A DNA stretch of 46,413 bases from Lysobacterales bacterium RIFOXYA1_FULL_69_10 (GCA_001830245.1 MIDV01000039.1:1-46413); one strand, 5' to 3'. Positions 37,001 through 44,982 are shown, counted from the stretch's first letter. Made by a program: numbers and translations. Notes: a model not told the origin generated them from the letters alone.

Positions 37001-39078
37001 GCCGCAACGATCGCGCGACGCCAAGCCACCGCTTCGTCCTGCCGATACTCCCTGCCGGCACCCTGCAGGCGGACCTGCCCATCCGCCCAAGCGTGGTAGG
37101 CCGCCTTGCCGATCACAGACGCGCTGGCGTACCGCGTCGCCAGCGCGAGATCAAGGAGGTAATTGGGACCGTAGTGATCTTGCGGGCAAAGGCAGGCGAG
37201 CCAGGCATCAGGCCAACGTGCCGCGACATCGATCTGGGCGGCCGCGTGCTCGTCAACCACGGTCAGGCCTGGTCGCAGCGGGACAGGGTCCGACCCCACC
37301 GGCATGACCAGCAGCAGCTCCTTCCGCGCGTGCACCTGCTGCGAAAACGTCGCCCATGCCGCCTCTGCGTGTGCGGCGCCGGACGCCCTTGCGATCGCGA
37401 CCACATGAGGCAGGTCGCCTTCGAGTGGTTTGCCACCGATCTTTTCGAGTACGTAGCGCCAGCGGTCCTGGTACGTGTGTTCGGAAATTACCTTGCGCAG
37501 GCCTGCGAGACGGAACCGGCGATAACGTGTTTCGTCCTCCACCAGCGGGCGGACCCTCTGGTCAAGCTGTCCCGCATCGTCACTCGTGATCACGAGGTCG
37601 CCGAGCAGCATCCTCAAGCCACGGGAGAAATTGCTCACCGTGACGGTGTTGCTCGCAAGCAGGTCGAATGCCCTGCGGGCGAACATGCTCTGGGACTGTT
37701 TGACGGTATTGATGTTGATGCCGAATCGATAGCCCTTGTAGGCCATCGATATCTGATCGTGCGGAAGCGATCCCTGGATCAGTGGCGCGTACTCATCGGG
37801 GAAAAGCAGAGCGGGATCGTTCTTTTCCGCATTGCGGTCGAAGATCTCGACGGGCCGAAGGGCACCCATTGCCTTCACAAGGGTCGCGAAATCCCGTTGG
37901 CGCTCGGGGTACTTCGCATAGAAGGAGCCCGCGAAGCAGAACGCGTCCTTCCGGCGGTACTCCTCCATCGGATTGTGATCAGCCGGCTGGCACGCGAAAG
38001 GCAGCCAATAGACCTGCTCATGGCCGAGCGCCGCCTTGTACGCGCGGACGCAGTCGATATCGGTGGTGAACACGAAATCGAACTGCCGCGCCGTGCGCAT
38101 GAACACGCTGAGGTGAACAGGGTCCTCCTTGTTCCAGAAGGCGGTCGGTATCCCCCGCTCCCGGCACCAGCGGATCAGTTCGACCAGATCCCTGGACAGT
38201 GGATAGACCTTGCGGGCCCAGCTCTCATCAAGACCCTTCCACGCCGACTCCACCAGCAGCATGTGGGGCGAAAAATCTTCGATCTCGTCGCGCCAGCGAT
38301 CGCCATGCAGCTGCCTGAAGTTGCCACAGTGACGGAATGCGGCGAACGAAAATTCGTCCATGACAGTCGCAACGCGCATCGTCGCGGTGTCATCCGGAAG
38401 GCGCGGTGCGGTGGCGGTGCCCAACAGCATGCGGGCAATACTCCTTGCACCGTTATTCTCTTCGGCATCCGCCAGCGCCCGCCCTGCACCCAACGACAGC
38501 TCGGGTCCGAAGTCGGGCCTGTCGGAAGTGCTCGCTCCTCCTCCACGCAGCCGCCTCAGAATCCGGGGCCACAACTCCCTGAACAGCTTCGCCAGCGCCA
38601 CGGGCAGGCGCAGGAGGCTGGACGGCTGACGCACCGCATCAACCAGCAACGAACCAAGCCGGAACGCAAAGGAACTCCGCAACGCCGCCAGTTCTGCCTC
38701 GGCAGCCGACAGCGCGCGACGTTGCTGCACCGCCTGGCGATTGAGTCGCGCCCGATAGGCAAGCTGCTCCTCAAGCTTGGACGCCAGCCTGCGGACTTCT
38801 TCAGCACGTGCGTCCAGCCCGTCCAGCGATATCTCCCTATCGTTGGCCGTCGACGTCGAAATAGTCTCTACGGACTCTTCGACGGCTGTGATCGCACGGG
38901 ACAGCGAATCTGCCGAAACCGGATCCATCCGCCCCTGCTCCAGCGCCATGTCCAGCGCTTCGCGCAGCGCCACGCATGCCTGAACGACAGGCAGCGACTG
39001 TCCGGCACTGTCGGCGCTCCCGGTGTGGGAGGCATGGTCGCCTATGGCGTTGGCTTCGGAGTTGGGCGTGTCGGACAT
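33997..39078 (-). CDS. Giant multi-domain glycosyltransferase, 1,693 residues
   Basis: From the ATG at 39078 the protein reads: a helical, coiled-coil-like segment (about 85-135); a CgeB-like GT domain (about 235-550, with TAFWNKEDPVHLSVFMRTAR and INTVKQSQSMFARRAFDLL); a degenerate GT2-like segment (about 555-750, with CPQDHYGPNYLLDLALATRY); a beta-rich domain (about 780-905); and two GT4-type domains (about 915-1285 with GVSRDEAMASGLVPV; about 1303-1680 with LVYAGKFAPQWGIREL and STKVLEYAAMGVAPLI). No signal peptide or membrane helix is evident, so it should work in the cytoplasm building the glycan before export. The sugars are unknown. It overlaps the lyase gene and follows wecC by 45 bp. 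Confidence 0.85.
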   Translation of the reverse strand: MSDTPNSEANAIGDHASHTGSADSAGQSLPVVQACVALREALDMALEQGRMDPVSADSLSRAITAVEESVETISTSTANDREISLDGLDARAEEVRRLASKLEEQLAYRARLNRQAVQQRRALSAAEAELAALRSSFAFRLGSLLVDAVRQPSSLLRLPVALAKLFRELWPRILRRLRGGGASTSDRPDFGPELSLGAGRALADAEENNGARSIARMLLGTATAPRLPDDTATMRVATVMDEFSFAAFRHCGNFRQLHGDRWRDEIEDFSPHMLLVESAWKGLDESWARKVYPLSRDLVELIRWCRERGIPTAFWNKEDPVHLSVFMRTARQFDFVFTTDIDCVRAYKAALGHEQVYWLPFACQPADHNPMEEYRRKDAFCFAGSFYAKYPERQRDFATLVKAMGALRPVEIFDRNAEKNDPALLFPDEYAPLIQGSLPHDQISMAYKGYRFGININTVKQSQSMFARRAFDLLASNTVTVSNFSRGLRMLLGDLVITSDDAGQLDQRVRPLVEDETRYRRFRLAGLRKVISEHTYQDRWRYVLEKIGGKPLEGDLPHVVAIARASGAAHAEAAWATFSQQVHARKELLLVMPVGSDPVPLRPGLTVVDEHAAAQIDVAARWPDAWLACLCPQDHYGPNYLLDLALATRYASASVIGKAAYHAWADGQVRLQGAGREYRQDEAVAWRRAIVAAHSAPLASALDIARDAPDRVLEGACSVDEYNYCMVGSGQDVQEMVDDLPDLWTGISLKRLHRLAETATAADVLAAEQSTSRSVDAAGLAELLPVGSHAHGAVRLDQEATGLRLRSTLPSDRHVYLYASSPVPSEDLFDGAIGKFNMAVESEMLVSFVMIFLDGKGERIGHAIRACSSNLSLVAPAGTHTVRLGLRIQGSGTALLRRLVLGHVPSPAAGVPARGRHLLISRGYPAYTNLYSYAYVHRRVLGYAEEGTDVDVFRLVDDHMAFDEFEGVDVVSGQLADLELMIRSNTHRTLMAHSLDRALWSVLEPHAAERRILVWIHGAEIQPWYRREFSFLDERDRERGIQRSNERMAFWRELFAAPPDNVTFVFVSRHLAREAFRDVGIELDESRYTVIHNHVDGDLFEYRPKAIDQRLRLLSIRPYTRPTYANDLTVKAILDLSNEPYFPSLHFRLVGDGRLFEQTVEPLRGMRNVVLEKRFLSQAEIAGMHRDYGVFLAPTRIDSQGVSRDEAMASGLVPVTNRVSAIPEFVDERSALIVGAEDWKGMADAIRTLYDEPETFTRLSEAAARRVRDQSGRAQTLDREVALINGVESGPDNASASEAPARRPRVALYGDLDMNLIDGSAIWAASLARVLAEGDQVDVDLFLKAPIRQTAVIRELLGAVNVRLIEPDAGVGRRSPGQALDAIVQAHAVRRYDAIVLRGFVLAREAVDRVALNDRIWVYLTDIPQDSSDIDPAQHARLEEVVAGSSVVLCQTPELEQHLLRLVPLASGKTRLLPPMVPDTASGEGSARCSTSGPLRLVYAGKFAPQWGIRELFSTFDQLRAEGIPVELHVFGDKIHNPLDDPGFRDEVRARLEAGDGINWHRACDRSGVMAQLATMDVGWAWRHASLEEGTLELSTKVLEYAAMGVAPLIAPGPVNRRVLGDDYPLLATSAQLLESLRAMARDRTRLQQVQQAVQRLAADYRFTVVGERFIAPLIDAVRAARGNIRVPGTELE

Positions 39079-39123
39079 GTACAACCAGACTGGCAAGGAT
39101 GAAGCAGCGGGCGCGTACGGGAA

Positions 39124-40395
39124 CTATCGCCAATATCCGACGGTATCCACCAGGTGCTTGCCTTCAGGCCGCGGAAAGGCACGGAAGGCGGTGTGCCCTA
39201 CCAGCAGGACGACAATCCCGGCCTTGGCAAACGCCTCGTCGGCAGCCACCAGGTTGAGGCCCGCACGTTGCCGCATGCTGTCATCCAACGCATCCGCGTA
39301 GGGATCGCTGGAGAGAATGCGATCGCCATACTTTGACGTAAGGGATTCAGCAATCGAGAACGCCGGGCTTTCGCGGAAGTCATCCACGTCGGGCTTGTAC
39401 GTCAGTCCCAGGCAGGCAACCTGTGCTTCGGGCCAGCGCTTCATCGCCTGCTCGACCTGGTCGATGACGAATTGCGTCTTGCCGTCGTTGATCTCGCGTG
39501 TCGCGCGAATCAGGCGCGAACGCTCCGGCGCACTGGCCACGATGAACCACGGGTCGACCGCGATGCAGTGCCCCCCCACACCGGGCCCGGGATTGAGGAT
39601 ATTGACGCGGGGGTGCCGGTTCGCCAGCTCGATGACCTTCCATGCATCCAACGAGAGATCAGAGCAGATCATCGACAACTCGTTGGCGAATGCGATGTTG
39701 ACGTCACGGAACGCGTTCTCGGTCAACTTGACCATCTCGGCGGTCCGGTCGTCAGACAGGTGACAGGTGCCTCGTACGAACGCGCCGTACAAACGCGCAG
39801 CACGCTCGGAGCATCGCGCCGTCATTCCACCAATGATCCGGTCGTTCTCCACCAGCTCCTGGAGCATGCGCCCCGGAATGATGCGCTCAGGGCAGTAGGC
39901 GATGCAGACATCGGCCTCTTCTCCCTTCTGCTGCGGAAAGCTCAAGTCGGGACGCGCGTTGGCGAAAAGCTCGGCCAGCATCCCGGTCGTCCCGACGGGG
40001 GACGTGGACTCGAGGATGACAAGATCACCTTTCTTGAGATGCGGCGCGATCGCCTCGCCCGCGGCACGGACATGCGTAACATCCGGCGTCCGCTCCTGGT
40101 CATGACCCACGGGGGTAGGGACTGCGATGATGAAAGCATCGGCCTGTACCGGAGTCGTGGTCGCGCGAAGCATGCCCGCCTTGACGCAACGCCCCACGAG
40201 TTCATCGAGCTCGCCCTCCTCGATGTGCGCTGTTCCCGCATTCACCGCGGCAACCGCTTTCGGATTGATGTCCACGCCGGTCACATCCACACCCGTCGAC
40301 GCGAACATGGCGGCAGTAGGCAGACCGATGTAACCCAGGCCTATTACCGCCAGTGTCGTGGGGTGGGCTTGCGATGTGTTGTCCGTTTGGTTCAT
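39124..40395 (-). CDS. wecC: UDP-N-acetyl-D-mannosamine dehydrogenase
   Basis: Oxidises UDP-ManNAc (made by WecB, 16.6-17.8 kb) to UDP-ManNAcA in two NAD-dependent steps. The 423-residue protein has LAVIGLGYIGLPTAAMFA (NAD binding), ESTSPVGTTGMLAELF, CPERIIPGRMLQELV, the active-site Lys in MVKLTENAFRDVNIAFANE and the catalytic Cys277 in GVGGHCIAVDPWFI. The pattern favours WecC over the closely related UDP-glucose dehydrogenases. It is separated from wzt by 51 bp and from the giant GT gene by 45 bp. Its partner wecB lies at the opposite end of the locus on the other strand. Confidence 0.93.
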   Translation of the reverse strand: MNQTDNTSQAHPTTLAVIGLGYIGLPTAAMFASTGVDVTGVDINPKAVAAVNAGTAHIEEGELDELVGRCVKAGMLRATTTPVQADAFIIAVPTPVGHDQERTPDVTHVRAAGEAIAPHLKKGDLVILESTSPVGTTGMLAELFANARPDLSFPQQKGEEADVCIAYCPERIIPGRMLQELVENDRIIGGMTARCSERAARLYGAFVRGTCHLSDDRTAEMVKLTENAFRDVNIAFANELSMICSDLSLDAWKVIELANRHPRVNILNPGPGVGGHCIAVDPWFIVASAPERSRLIRATREINDGKTQFVIDQVEQAMKRWPEAQVACLGLTYKPDVDDFRESPAFSIAESLTSKYGDRILSSDPYADALDDSMRQRAGLNLVAADEAFAKAGIVVLLVGHTAFRAFPRPEGKHLVDTVGYWR

Positions 40396-40446
40396 ATCGA
40401 GTGATTCCCGGTAACCGACCCATTCTGATTTCTTTATCGCCCGCCG

Positions 40447-41289
40447 TTATGCGGCCGGCGTCTTACCCCGCTCCCTGGGAGCTGTGGCTTTCCGCTTCTT
40501 CGCTTTCACCGGCCGCTTTTCACGCCGGGGTACGTAACCGGGCAGCGCTTGGTAGATTGCCTTGTACGCATCGATGGCCTGTTCAACAGGGCCAAGGAAC
40601 ACCTGCCTGCCGCCATCGAGGACGAGTCCCCGATTGCAGGTTTTCCTGACCGTCTGCAGGTTGTGGCTGGCCATGATCATGATCCGGCAGCCATCGACAC
40701 GATCGGAAAGCCGTGTGCGTGCCTTGTTTACGAAGCTGGCGTCGCCGGCACCAAACCATTCGTCCATCAGCATGATGTCGTGCTGGACAGCGGTGGAAAT
40801 GGCGAAGCCGAGCCGCATGCGCTGTCCGGATGAAAGTGTCAGCAGGCGATGTTGGGCGACTGCAGACAACCCGGCGAAGTCGAGAATCGCGCCGGCGAGC
40901 TCCGACATGGTGGACAGGGACAACCCCATCGCCGTACCGCGGAGGAAAATGTTTTCCCGTACCGTGGCGTTCTGGTTGAAGCCAAGAGACAGGTTCAGAA
41001 GTGCCTGCCTCGTCCCATTTAGGACGACAGTGCCGCTGGTAGGTTGGAACGCGCCGCTCAAGACCCGTAGGAGCGTCGTCTTGCCCGCCCCGTTGCGACC
41101 CAGGATCGCAACCCTGTCTCCATCATCGAACCTGAAGTCAAGGCCATCGAGGATCGTCCGGTACTCACGCCTTGAGCGTACGAATGCTTCGGAAAGCACT
41201 TCGCGCACCCAGCCTGAAGCCGCCGGAGTCCGTTGGACGAAATTGGGCACCTTGAGCGCAAGGTCGCGCGCTATCACGCTCGCTTTCAT
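40447..41289 (-). CDS. wzt: Polysaccharide ABC exporter ATP-binding protein (Wzt/KpsT-like, no C-terminal glycan-binding domain)
   Basis: ATPase of an O-antigen or capsule-type exporter. From ATG 41289 it has 280 residues: Walker A ILGRNGAGKTT (about 62-72), signature LSSGQRMRL, Walker B IMLMDEWFG and the switch histidine in ASHNLQTV. An N-terminal extension (about 1-45) precedes the nucleotide-binding domain. The protein ends in a Lys/Arg-rich tail (KRPVKAKKRKATAPRERGK) and is too short for the glycan-binding C-terminal domain of E. coli O8/O9a Wzt. A longer frame to 41379 was rejected. It sits 8 bp after wzm. Confidence 0.9.
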   Translation of the reverse strand: MKASVIARDLALKVPNFVQRTPAASGWVREVLSEAFVRSRREYRTILDGLDFRFDDGDRVAILGRNGAGKTTLLRVLSGAFQPTSGTVVLNGTRQALLNLSLGFNQNATVRENIFLRGTAMGLSLSTMSELAGAILDFAGLSAVAQHRLLTLSSGQRMRLGFAISTAVQHDIMLMDEWFGAGDASFVNKARTRLSDRVDGCRIMIMASHNLQTVRKTCNRGLVLDGGRQVFLGPVEQAIDAYKAIYQALPGYVPRREKRPVKAKKRKATAPRERGKTPAA

Positions 41290-41297
41290 GTCCAATG

Positions 41298-42131
41298 TCA
41301 GACCCACAGCGCGACGAAGCGCGCATACCGTCGATAGAGAAGCGCCGCGAGCAGCCAGCCCACTACAGCCATCGCGCAAGCGATGATGATGGAGGCCTGC
41401 TCGGGCGCATGCCCCAGAACGGGTGCACGGACCAGATCCACCAGATGGAATGCCGGATTAAGTCGCGCAAGCATCCCGCGCATCGAGTCCGGTGGGAACC
41501 GATCGATCATCCACAGGATTGGCGTCAGCAGGAACCCGGCCACCAGAATCGTGCCAATTGCATCCTTGGTATCAGGGAACCGCGCGCCGACCAGTCCGAT
41601 GCAGACGGCTACCCAGAACAGGTTGGCCAGCAGGAGCGGCATGGTGATCGCAATCGTCGCGAGCGATGCGACGCCCTCCCATGACTGGTACCAGAGTACG
41701 ACCGCGGCCACCACGACCAGGCCGAACAGCATCTGCAGTCCGGCCTTGGCGAACGAACGCAGGATGAAGTCGGTCAAGCGTACCCGGCCATCCATGATGA
41801 ACGCCTTGTGGGACGCAAATGCGCCCGCGGACTCGTTGATAACCTGGAGCATGAACCGCCAGACCACGTAACCCGTCGCCAGGTACGGCATGTACGTCTC
41901 GATGGGATAGCCCATCAGTCGCGAATACACGTTGCCCAGCAACAGCACGAATATCGCAGTGGGAAGGCACAGCCACGCCAGGCCGAGCAATGAACCACGA
42001 TATCGGGTTACCAGGTCGAGCCAGCTGGAATACATCCAGAAGGACGGCGACCTCAGGCTCTCAATCAGGCTGGCGAAAAGCCCGGCCGGCCGCGCCGACA
42101 GAGTGCCGGTCATGCCGGCAGAAGATGTCAT
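41298..42131 (-). CDS. wzm: Polysaccharide ABC exporter permease (Wzm/KpsM-like)
   Basis: Inner-membrane channel subunit paired with Wzt to export the lipid-linked or lipid-capped glycan. The 277-residue protein fits the ABC-2 family: a cytoplasmic N-terminus ending in SPSFWMYSSWLDLVTRYRGS, six hydrophobic segments, and the conserved cytoplasmic-loop region GARFPDTKDAIGTILVAGFL followed by TPILWMIDRF and LNPAFHLVDLVR. Its ATG overlaps the metB stop (ATGA), so it is probably translated from the metB transcript. No Wzx or Wzy gene is in the locus, consistent with ABC-dependent export. Confidence 0.92.
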   Translation of the reverse strand: MTSSAGMTGTLSARPAGLFASLIESLRSPSFWMYSSWLDLVTRYRGSLLGLAWLCLPTAIFVLLLGNVYSRLMGYPIETYMPYLATGYVVWRFMLQVINESAGAFASHKAFIMDGRVRLTDFILRSFAKAGLQMLFGLVVVAAVVLWYQSWEGVASLATIAITMPLLLANLFWVAVCIGLVGARFPDTKDAIGTILVAGFLLTPILWMIDRFPPDSMRGMLARLNPAFHLVDLVRAPVLGHAPEQASIIIACAMAVVGWLLAALLYRRYARFVALWV

Positions 42132-43315
42132 TGAAGCGACCCCAGTGCTCGCTCAATGTCGGCTCGCAGGTCTTCGCAGCTTTCCACCCCCACCGACAAT
42201 CGAACCAGCGCATCCGACAGCCCCAGCTGCGCCCGTCGTTCGGCCGGCACGGACGCATGCGTCATGATCGCCGGGTGGTTGACCAGGCTTTCCACGCCGC
42301 CGAGGGACTCGGCCAGGGCGAACAGTTCGGTGCGCTCGCAGAAGCGCTTGGCGGCGTCCAGGCCACCCTTGAGCACGATGGAGACCATGCCGCCGAAGCC
42401 GTCCATCTGGCGCTTGGCGAGTCCGTGCTGCGGATGTGATTCCAGCCCGGGGTAGATGACCTTCTCGATCGCCGGGTGGCCTTGCAGCCATTCGGCCAGG
42501 GTCTGGGCATTCTCGCAGTGGGCCTTCATGCGCAGGTGCAGGGTCTTCAGGCCCCGCAGGGCGAGGAAGCTGTCGAACGGGCCCTGCACGCCGCCGATGG
42601 AGTTCTGCAGGAACGCCATCTGCTCGGCCAGCTCGGCATCGTCGCCGACCACCACCATGCCGCCGACCATGTCCGAGTGCCCGTTGAGGTACTTGGTGGC
42701 CGAGTGCATGACGATGTGCGCGCCGTGTTCCTGCGGGCGCTGCAGGATGGGCGAGCTGAAGGTGTTGTCGACCACCACGATGAGGCCGCGCTTGCGGGCG
42801 ATCGCGGCGATCTGGGCGATGTCCACCAGCTTGAGCAGCGGGTTGGTCGGGGTCTCGATCCAGACCATCTTGGTCTCGGGCCGGATCGCCGCTTCGAACG
42901 CGGCCGCGTCCGCCAGGTCGACCCAGCTGAAATCAAGGCCGGCGCTGCGGCGGCGCACGCGCTCGAACAGGCGGTAGGTGCCGCCGTACACGTCGTCCAT
43001 CGCGATCACGTGGCTGCCCGTGTCGAGCATCTCCAGGATCGTCGAGGTCGCGGCCAGCCCGGAGGCGAACGCAAACCCGCGGGTGCCACCTTCCAGCGCG
43101 GCCACGCAACGCTCGTAGGCGAAGCGGGTCGGGTTGTGGCTGCGCGAGTACTCGAAGCCCTGATGCTCGCCCGGGCTGGACTGCACGTAGGTCGAGGTGG
43201 CGTAGATCGGCGTCATCACGGCGCCGGTGCTGGGGTCCGGCGACTGGCCGGCATGGATCGCCAGCGTGCCAAGGCCCTGCTTGTGCGGGCCGCCGCGTGG
43301 GGTGTTATCGCTCAT
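42128..43315 (-). CDS. metB: Cystathionine gamma-synthase/lyase family PLP enzyme (metB)
   Basis: PLP-dependent Cys/Met metabolism enzyme of 395 residues from ATG 43315. The PLP lysine is in HSATKYLNGHSDMVGG (K208); FEYSRSHNPTRFAYERCVA, FASGLAAT, TPTNPLLKLVDI and the C-terminal LVRLSVGVESCEDLRADIE are also present. Sequence alone does not cleanly separate gamma-synthase (MetB) from gamma-lyase, and a cystathionine beta-synthase gene next door makes a lyase role plausible. In xanthomonads metB is the right border of the LPS locus. The upstream open frame to 43405 lacks conservation and was not used. Confidence 0.93.
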   Translation of the reverse strand: MSDNTPRGGPHKQGLGTLAIHAGQSPDPSTGAVMTPIYATSTYVQSSPGEHQGFEYSRSHNPTRFAYERCVAALEGGTRGFAFASGLAATSTILEMLDTGSHVIAMDDVYGGTYRLFERVRRRSAGLDFSWVDLADAAAFEAAIRPETKMVWIETPTNPLLKLVDIAQIAAIARKRGLIVVVDNTFSSPILQRPQEHGAHIVMHSATKYLNGHSDMVGGMVVVGDDAELAEQMAFLQNSIGGVQGPFDSFLALRGLKTLHLRMKAHCENAQTLAEWLQGHPAIEKVIYPGLESHPQHGLAKRQMDGFGGMVSIVLKGGLDAAKRFCERTELFALAESLGGVESLVNHPAIMTHASVPAERRAQLGLSDALVRLSVGVESCEDLRADIERALGSLQ

Positions 43316-43350
43316 CAAGTCCTTCCATCCGCGGCCATGCGCGGTCGCGG

Positions 43351-43356
43351 ATTCTA
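43351..43356 (-). promoter_or_regulatory. Possible -10 box (TAGAAT) upstream of metB
   Basis: GTTAGAATCC on the minus strand lies about 36 bp before the metB ATG, in a 141-bp gap. The same TTAGAAT core precedes the etfB and cystathionine beta-synthase genes. No -35 match was found. It would be the only candidate promoter seen before the roughly 13-kb tightly packed run from metB to the MBOAT gene. Confidence 0.4.
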
Positions 43357-43456
43357 ACATCGGGGCCTGCCCGCCCGGCCTTGGCAGGACCTTGTAACTG
43401 AACAAGGTGAAGGGCCAAGTCGGGCTGGAGTAACGGGTGCGCTTCGCTGACCCGGG

Positions 43457-44833
43457 CTACTGGACGCGCCGCCGCAGGTAGTTCAGCAGGTCGATGCGGG
43501 TGATCAGGCCGAGGAAGCGGTCGCCCTCGCTGACGATGGCCACGTGGCCGCGGTCGAATACCGGCAGCAGCGACTCGATCGGGGCGCGCACGTCGACCTT
43601 GTCCAGCTTGCTCACCATGGCGGTGGACACCGGGTCGCGGAAGCGGTCCTCGTCGCCGTAGACGTGCAGCAGCACGTCGGACTCGTCGACGATGCCGACC
43701 AGCCGGTCGCCGTCCATCACCGGCAACTGGCTGACGTCGTAGAGCTTCATGCGCTGGTATGCCGTGACCAGCAGGTCGGTCGGGGCCACCACGACGGTAT
43801 CGCGCTGGGAGAACGGGCGCAGGATCAGGTCGCGCAGGTCGCCGGTGGGCTCGCGCTCCAGGAAGCCGTTGTCCAGCATCCAGTAGTCGTTGTACATCTT
43901 CGACAGGTACTTGTTGCCGGTGTCGCAGACGAAGACGAGGACCTTCTTCGCCTCGGTCTGTTCGCGGCAGTAGCGCAGAGCCGCCGCCAGCAGCGTGCCG
44001 GTCGAGGAGCCACCGAGGATGCCCTCCTTTTCCAGCAGCTCGCGCGCGGTCAGGAAGCTTTCCTTGTCGCTGATCGCATAGGCCTTCTTCACCCGGGTGA
44101 AGTCGGAGATCGACGGCAGGAAGTCCTCGCCGATGCCCTCCACCATCCAGCTGGCCGACTTGTCGCTGAGCGTGCCCTCGTTGATGTACTCGGTCAGGAT
44201 CGAGCCGACCGGATCGGCCAGGATCAGCTCGGTGTGGGGCGAATGCTCGGCGAAGTGGCGCGACAGGCCGGTCATGGTGCCGGAGCTGCCGCAGCCGAAC
44301 ACGATCGCGTCCAGCCCGCCGACCTCGGCCATCTGCGCCAGGATCTCCGGCCCGGTGCCGTGCTCGTGCGCGGCCGGGTTGTCGGGGTTGCCGAACTGGT
44401 TGATGAAGTAGGCGCCGGGCGTCTCTCGCGCCAGCCGCTCGGCCATGTCCTGGTAGTAGTCCGGGTGGCCCTTGGCGACGTCCGAGCGCGTCAGCACCAC
44501 CTGCGCCCCCATCGCCTTGAGGTTGAAGATCTTCTCCCGGCTCATCTTGTCCGGGACCACCAGCACCAGCTTGTAGCCCTTCTGCTGCGCGACCAGCGCC
44601 AAGCCGATGCCGGTGTTGCCGGCGGTGCCTTCCACCAGCGTGTCGCCGGGCTTGATATCGCCGCGCGCCTCGGCCGCCTCGATCATCTTCAGGCCGATGC
44701 GGTCCTTGATCGACCCGCCGGGGTTCTGCGACTCGAGCTTGAAGTACAGCTCGCAGGGGCCGGTATCGAGATGGCGGGCCTTGACGACCGGGGTCTGGCC
44801 GATCAGGTCGAGTACGGAGGAAGCAATGGGCAT
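43457..44833 (-). CDS. Cystathionine beta-synthase
   Basis: Condenses serine and homocysteine to cystathionine (reverse transsulfuration), or acts as a cysteine synthase. From ATG 44833 it has 458 residues; TTG at 44839 would add two. The PLP-binding lysine is in NPGGSIKDRIGLKM (K43), with EGTAGNTGIGLALVA and FGCGSSGTMTGLSRHF following. Two CBS domains occupy about 337-458 (DVSQLPVMDGDRLVGIVDESD; GHVAIVSEGDRFLGLITRID). There is no N-terminal heme domain. With the next gene (metB-type enzyme) it would complete homocysteine-to-cysteine conversion. Confidence 0.94.
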   Translation of the reverse strand: MPIASSVLDLIGQTPVVKARHLDTGPCELYFKLESQNPGGSIKDRIGLKMIEAAEARGDIKPGDTLVEGTAGNTGIGLALVAQQKGYKLVLVVPDKMSREKIFNLKAMGAQVVLTRSDVAKGHPDYYQDMAERLARETPGAYFINQFGNPDNPAAHEHGTGPEILAQMAEVGGLDAIVFGCGSSGTMTGLSRHFAEHSPHTELILADPVGSILTEYINEGTLSDKSASWMVEGIGEDFLPSISDFTRVKKAYAISDKESFLTARELLEKEGILGGSSTGTLLAAALRYCREQTEAKKVLVFVCDTGNKYLSKMYNDYWMLDNGFLEREPTGDLRDLILRPFSQRDTVVVAPTDLLVTAYQRMKLYDVSQLPVMDGDRLVGIVDESDVLLHVYGDEDRFRDPVSTAMVSKLDKVDVRAPIESLLPVFDRGHVAIVSEGDRFLGLITRIDLLNYLRRRVQ

Positions 44834-44878
44834 GCGCAAGGCAACGGCAGCGCCGCGGACGCCGCGGCAGGCCGGAGG

Positions 44879-44884
44879 ATTCTA
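44879..44884 (-). promoter_or_regulatory. Possible -10 box (TAGAAT) upstream of the cystathionine beta-synthase gene
   Basis: CCCTTAGAATCC on the minus strand lies about 46 bp before the start codon. Its TTAGAATCC is identical to that upstream of metB. No -35 was recognisable, so the call rests on this repeated core and position. Confidence 0.4.
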
Positions 44885-44946
44885 AGGGAGGGGGCGGCCG
44901 CGCGCCTCGCGGGCCGCCGGACAGGGGTGATGCATCGAACCGGACT

Positions 44947-44982
44947 GCCGCCGCGGCTGCCGGTAATGGCAGCCGCGGCGGC
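44947..44982 (-). terminator. Perfect 15-bp stem-loop downstream of ydcH-like gene
   Basis: GCCGCCGCGGCTGCC (44947-44961) pairs perfectly with 44968-44982 across a 6-nt loop (GGTAAT). It begins about 60 bp after the stop of the DUF465 gene on the minus strand and lies before the cystathionine beta-synthase promoter. There is no U-run, but the stem is unusually strong. It probably separates the two transcripts. Confidence 0.5.

Noticed and set aside
39079-39096. Six-residue N-terminal extension of the giant glycosyltransferase
   Set aside because: It would begin at TTG; ATG 39078 is the better start.
35797-39102. Plus-strand open frame of about 1,100 codons opposite the giant glycosyltransferase gene
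   Set aside because: It is an antisense shadow typical of high-GC genes: no recognisable motifs, Arg/Ala/Gly-heavy composition, and the minus frame carries clear GT domains and gene overlaps.
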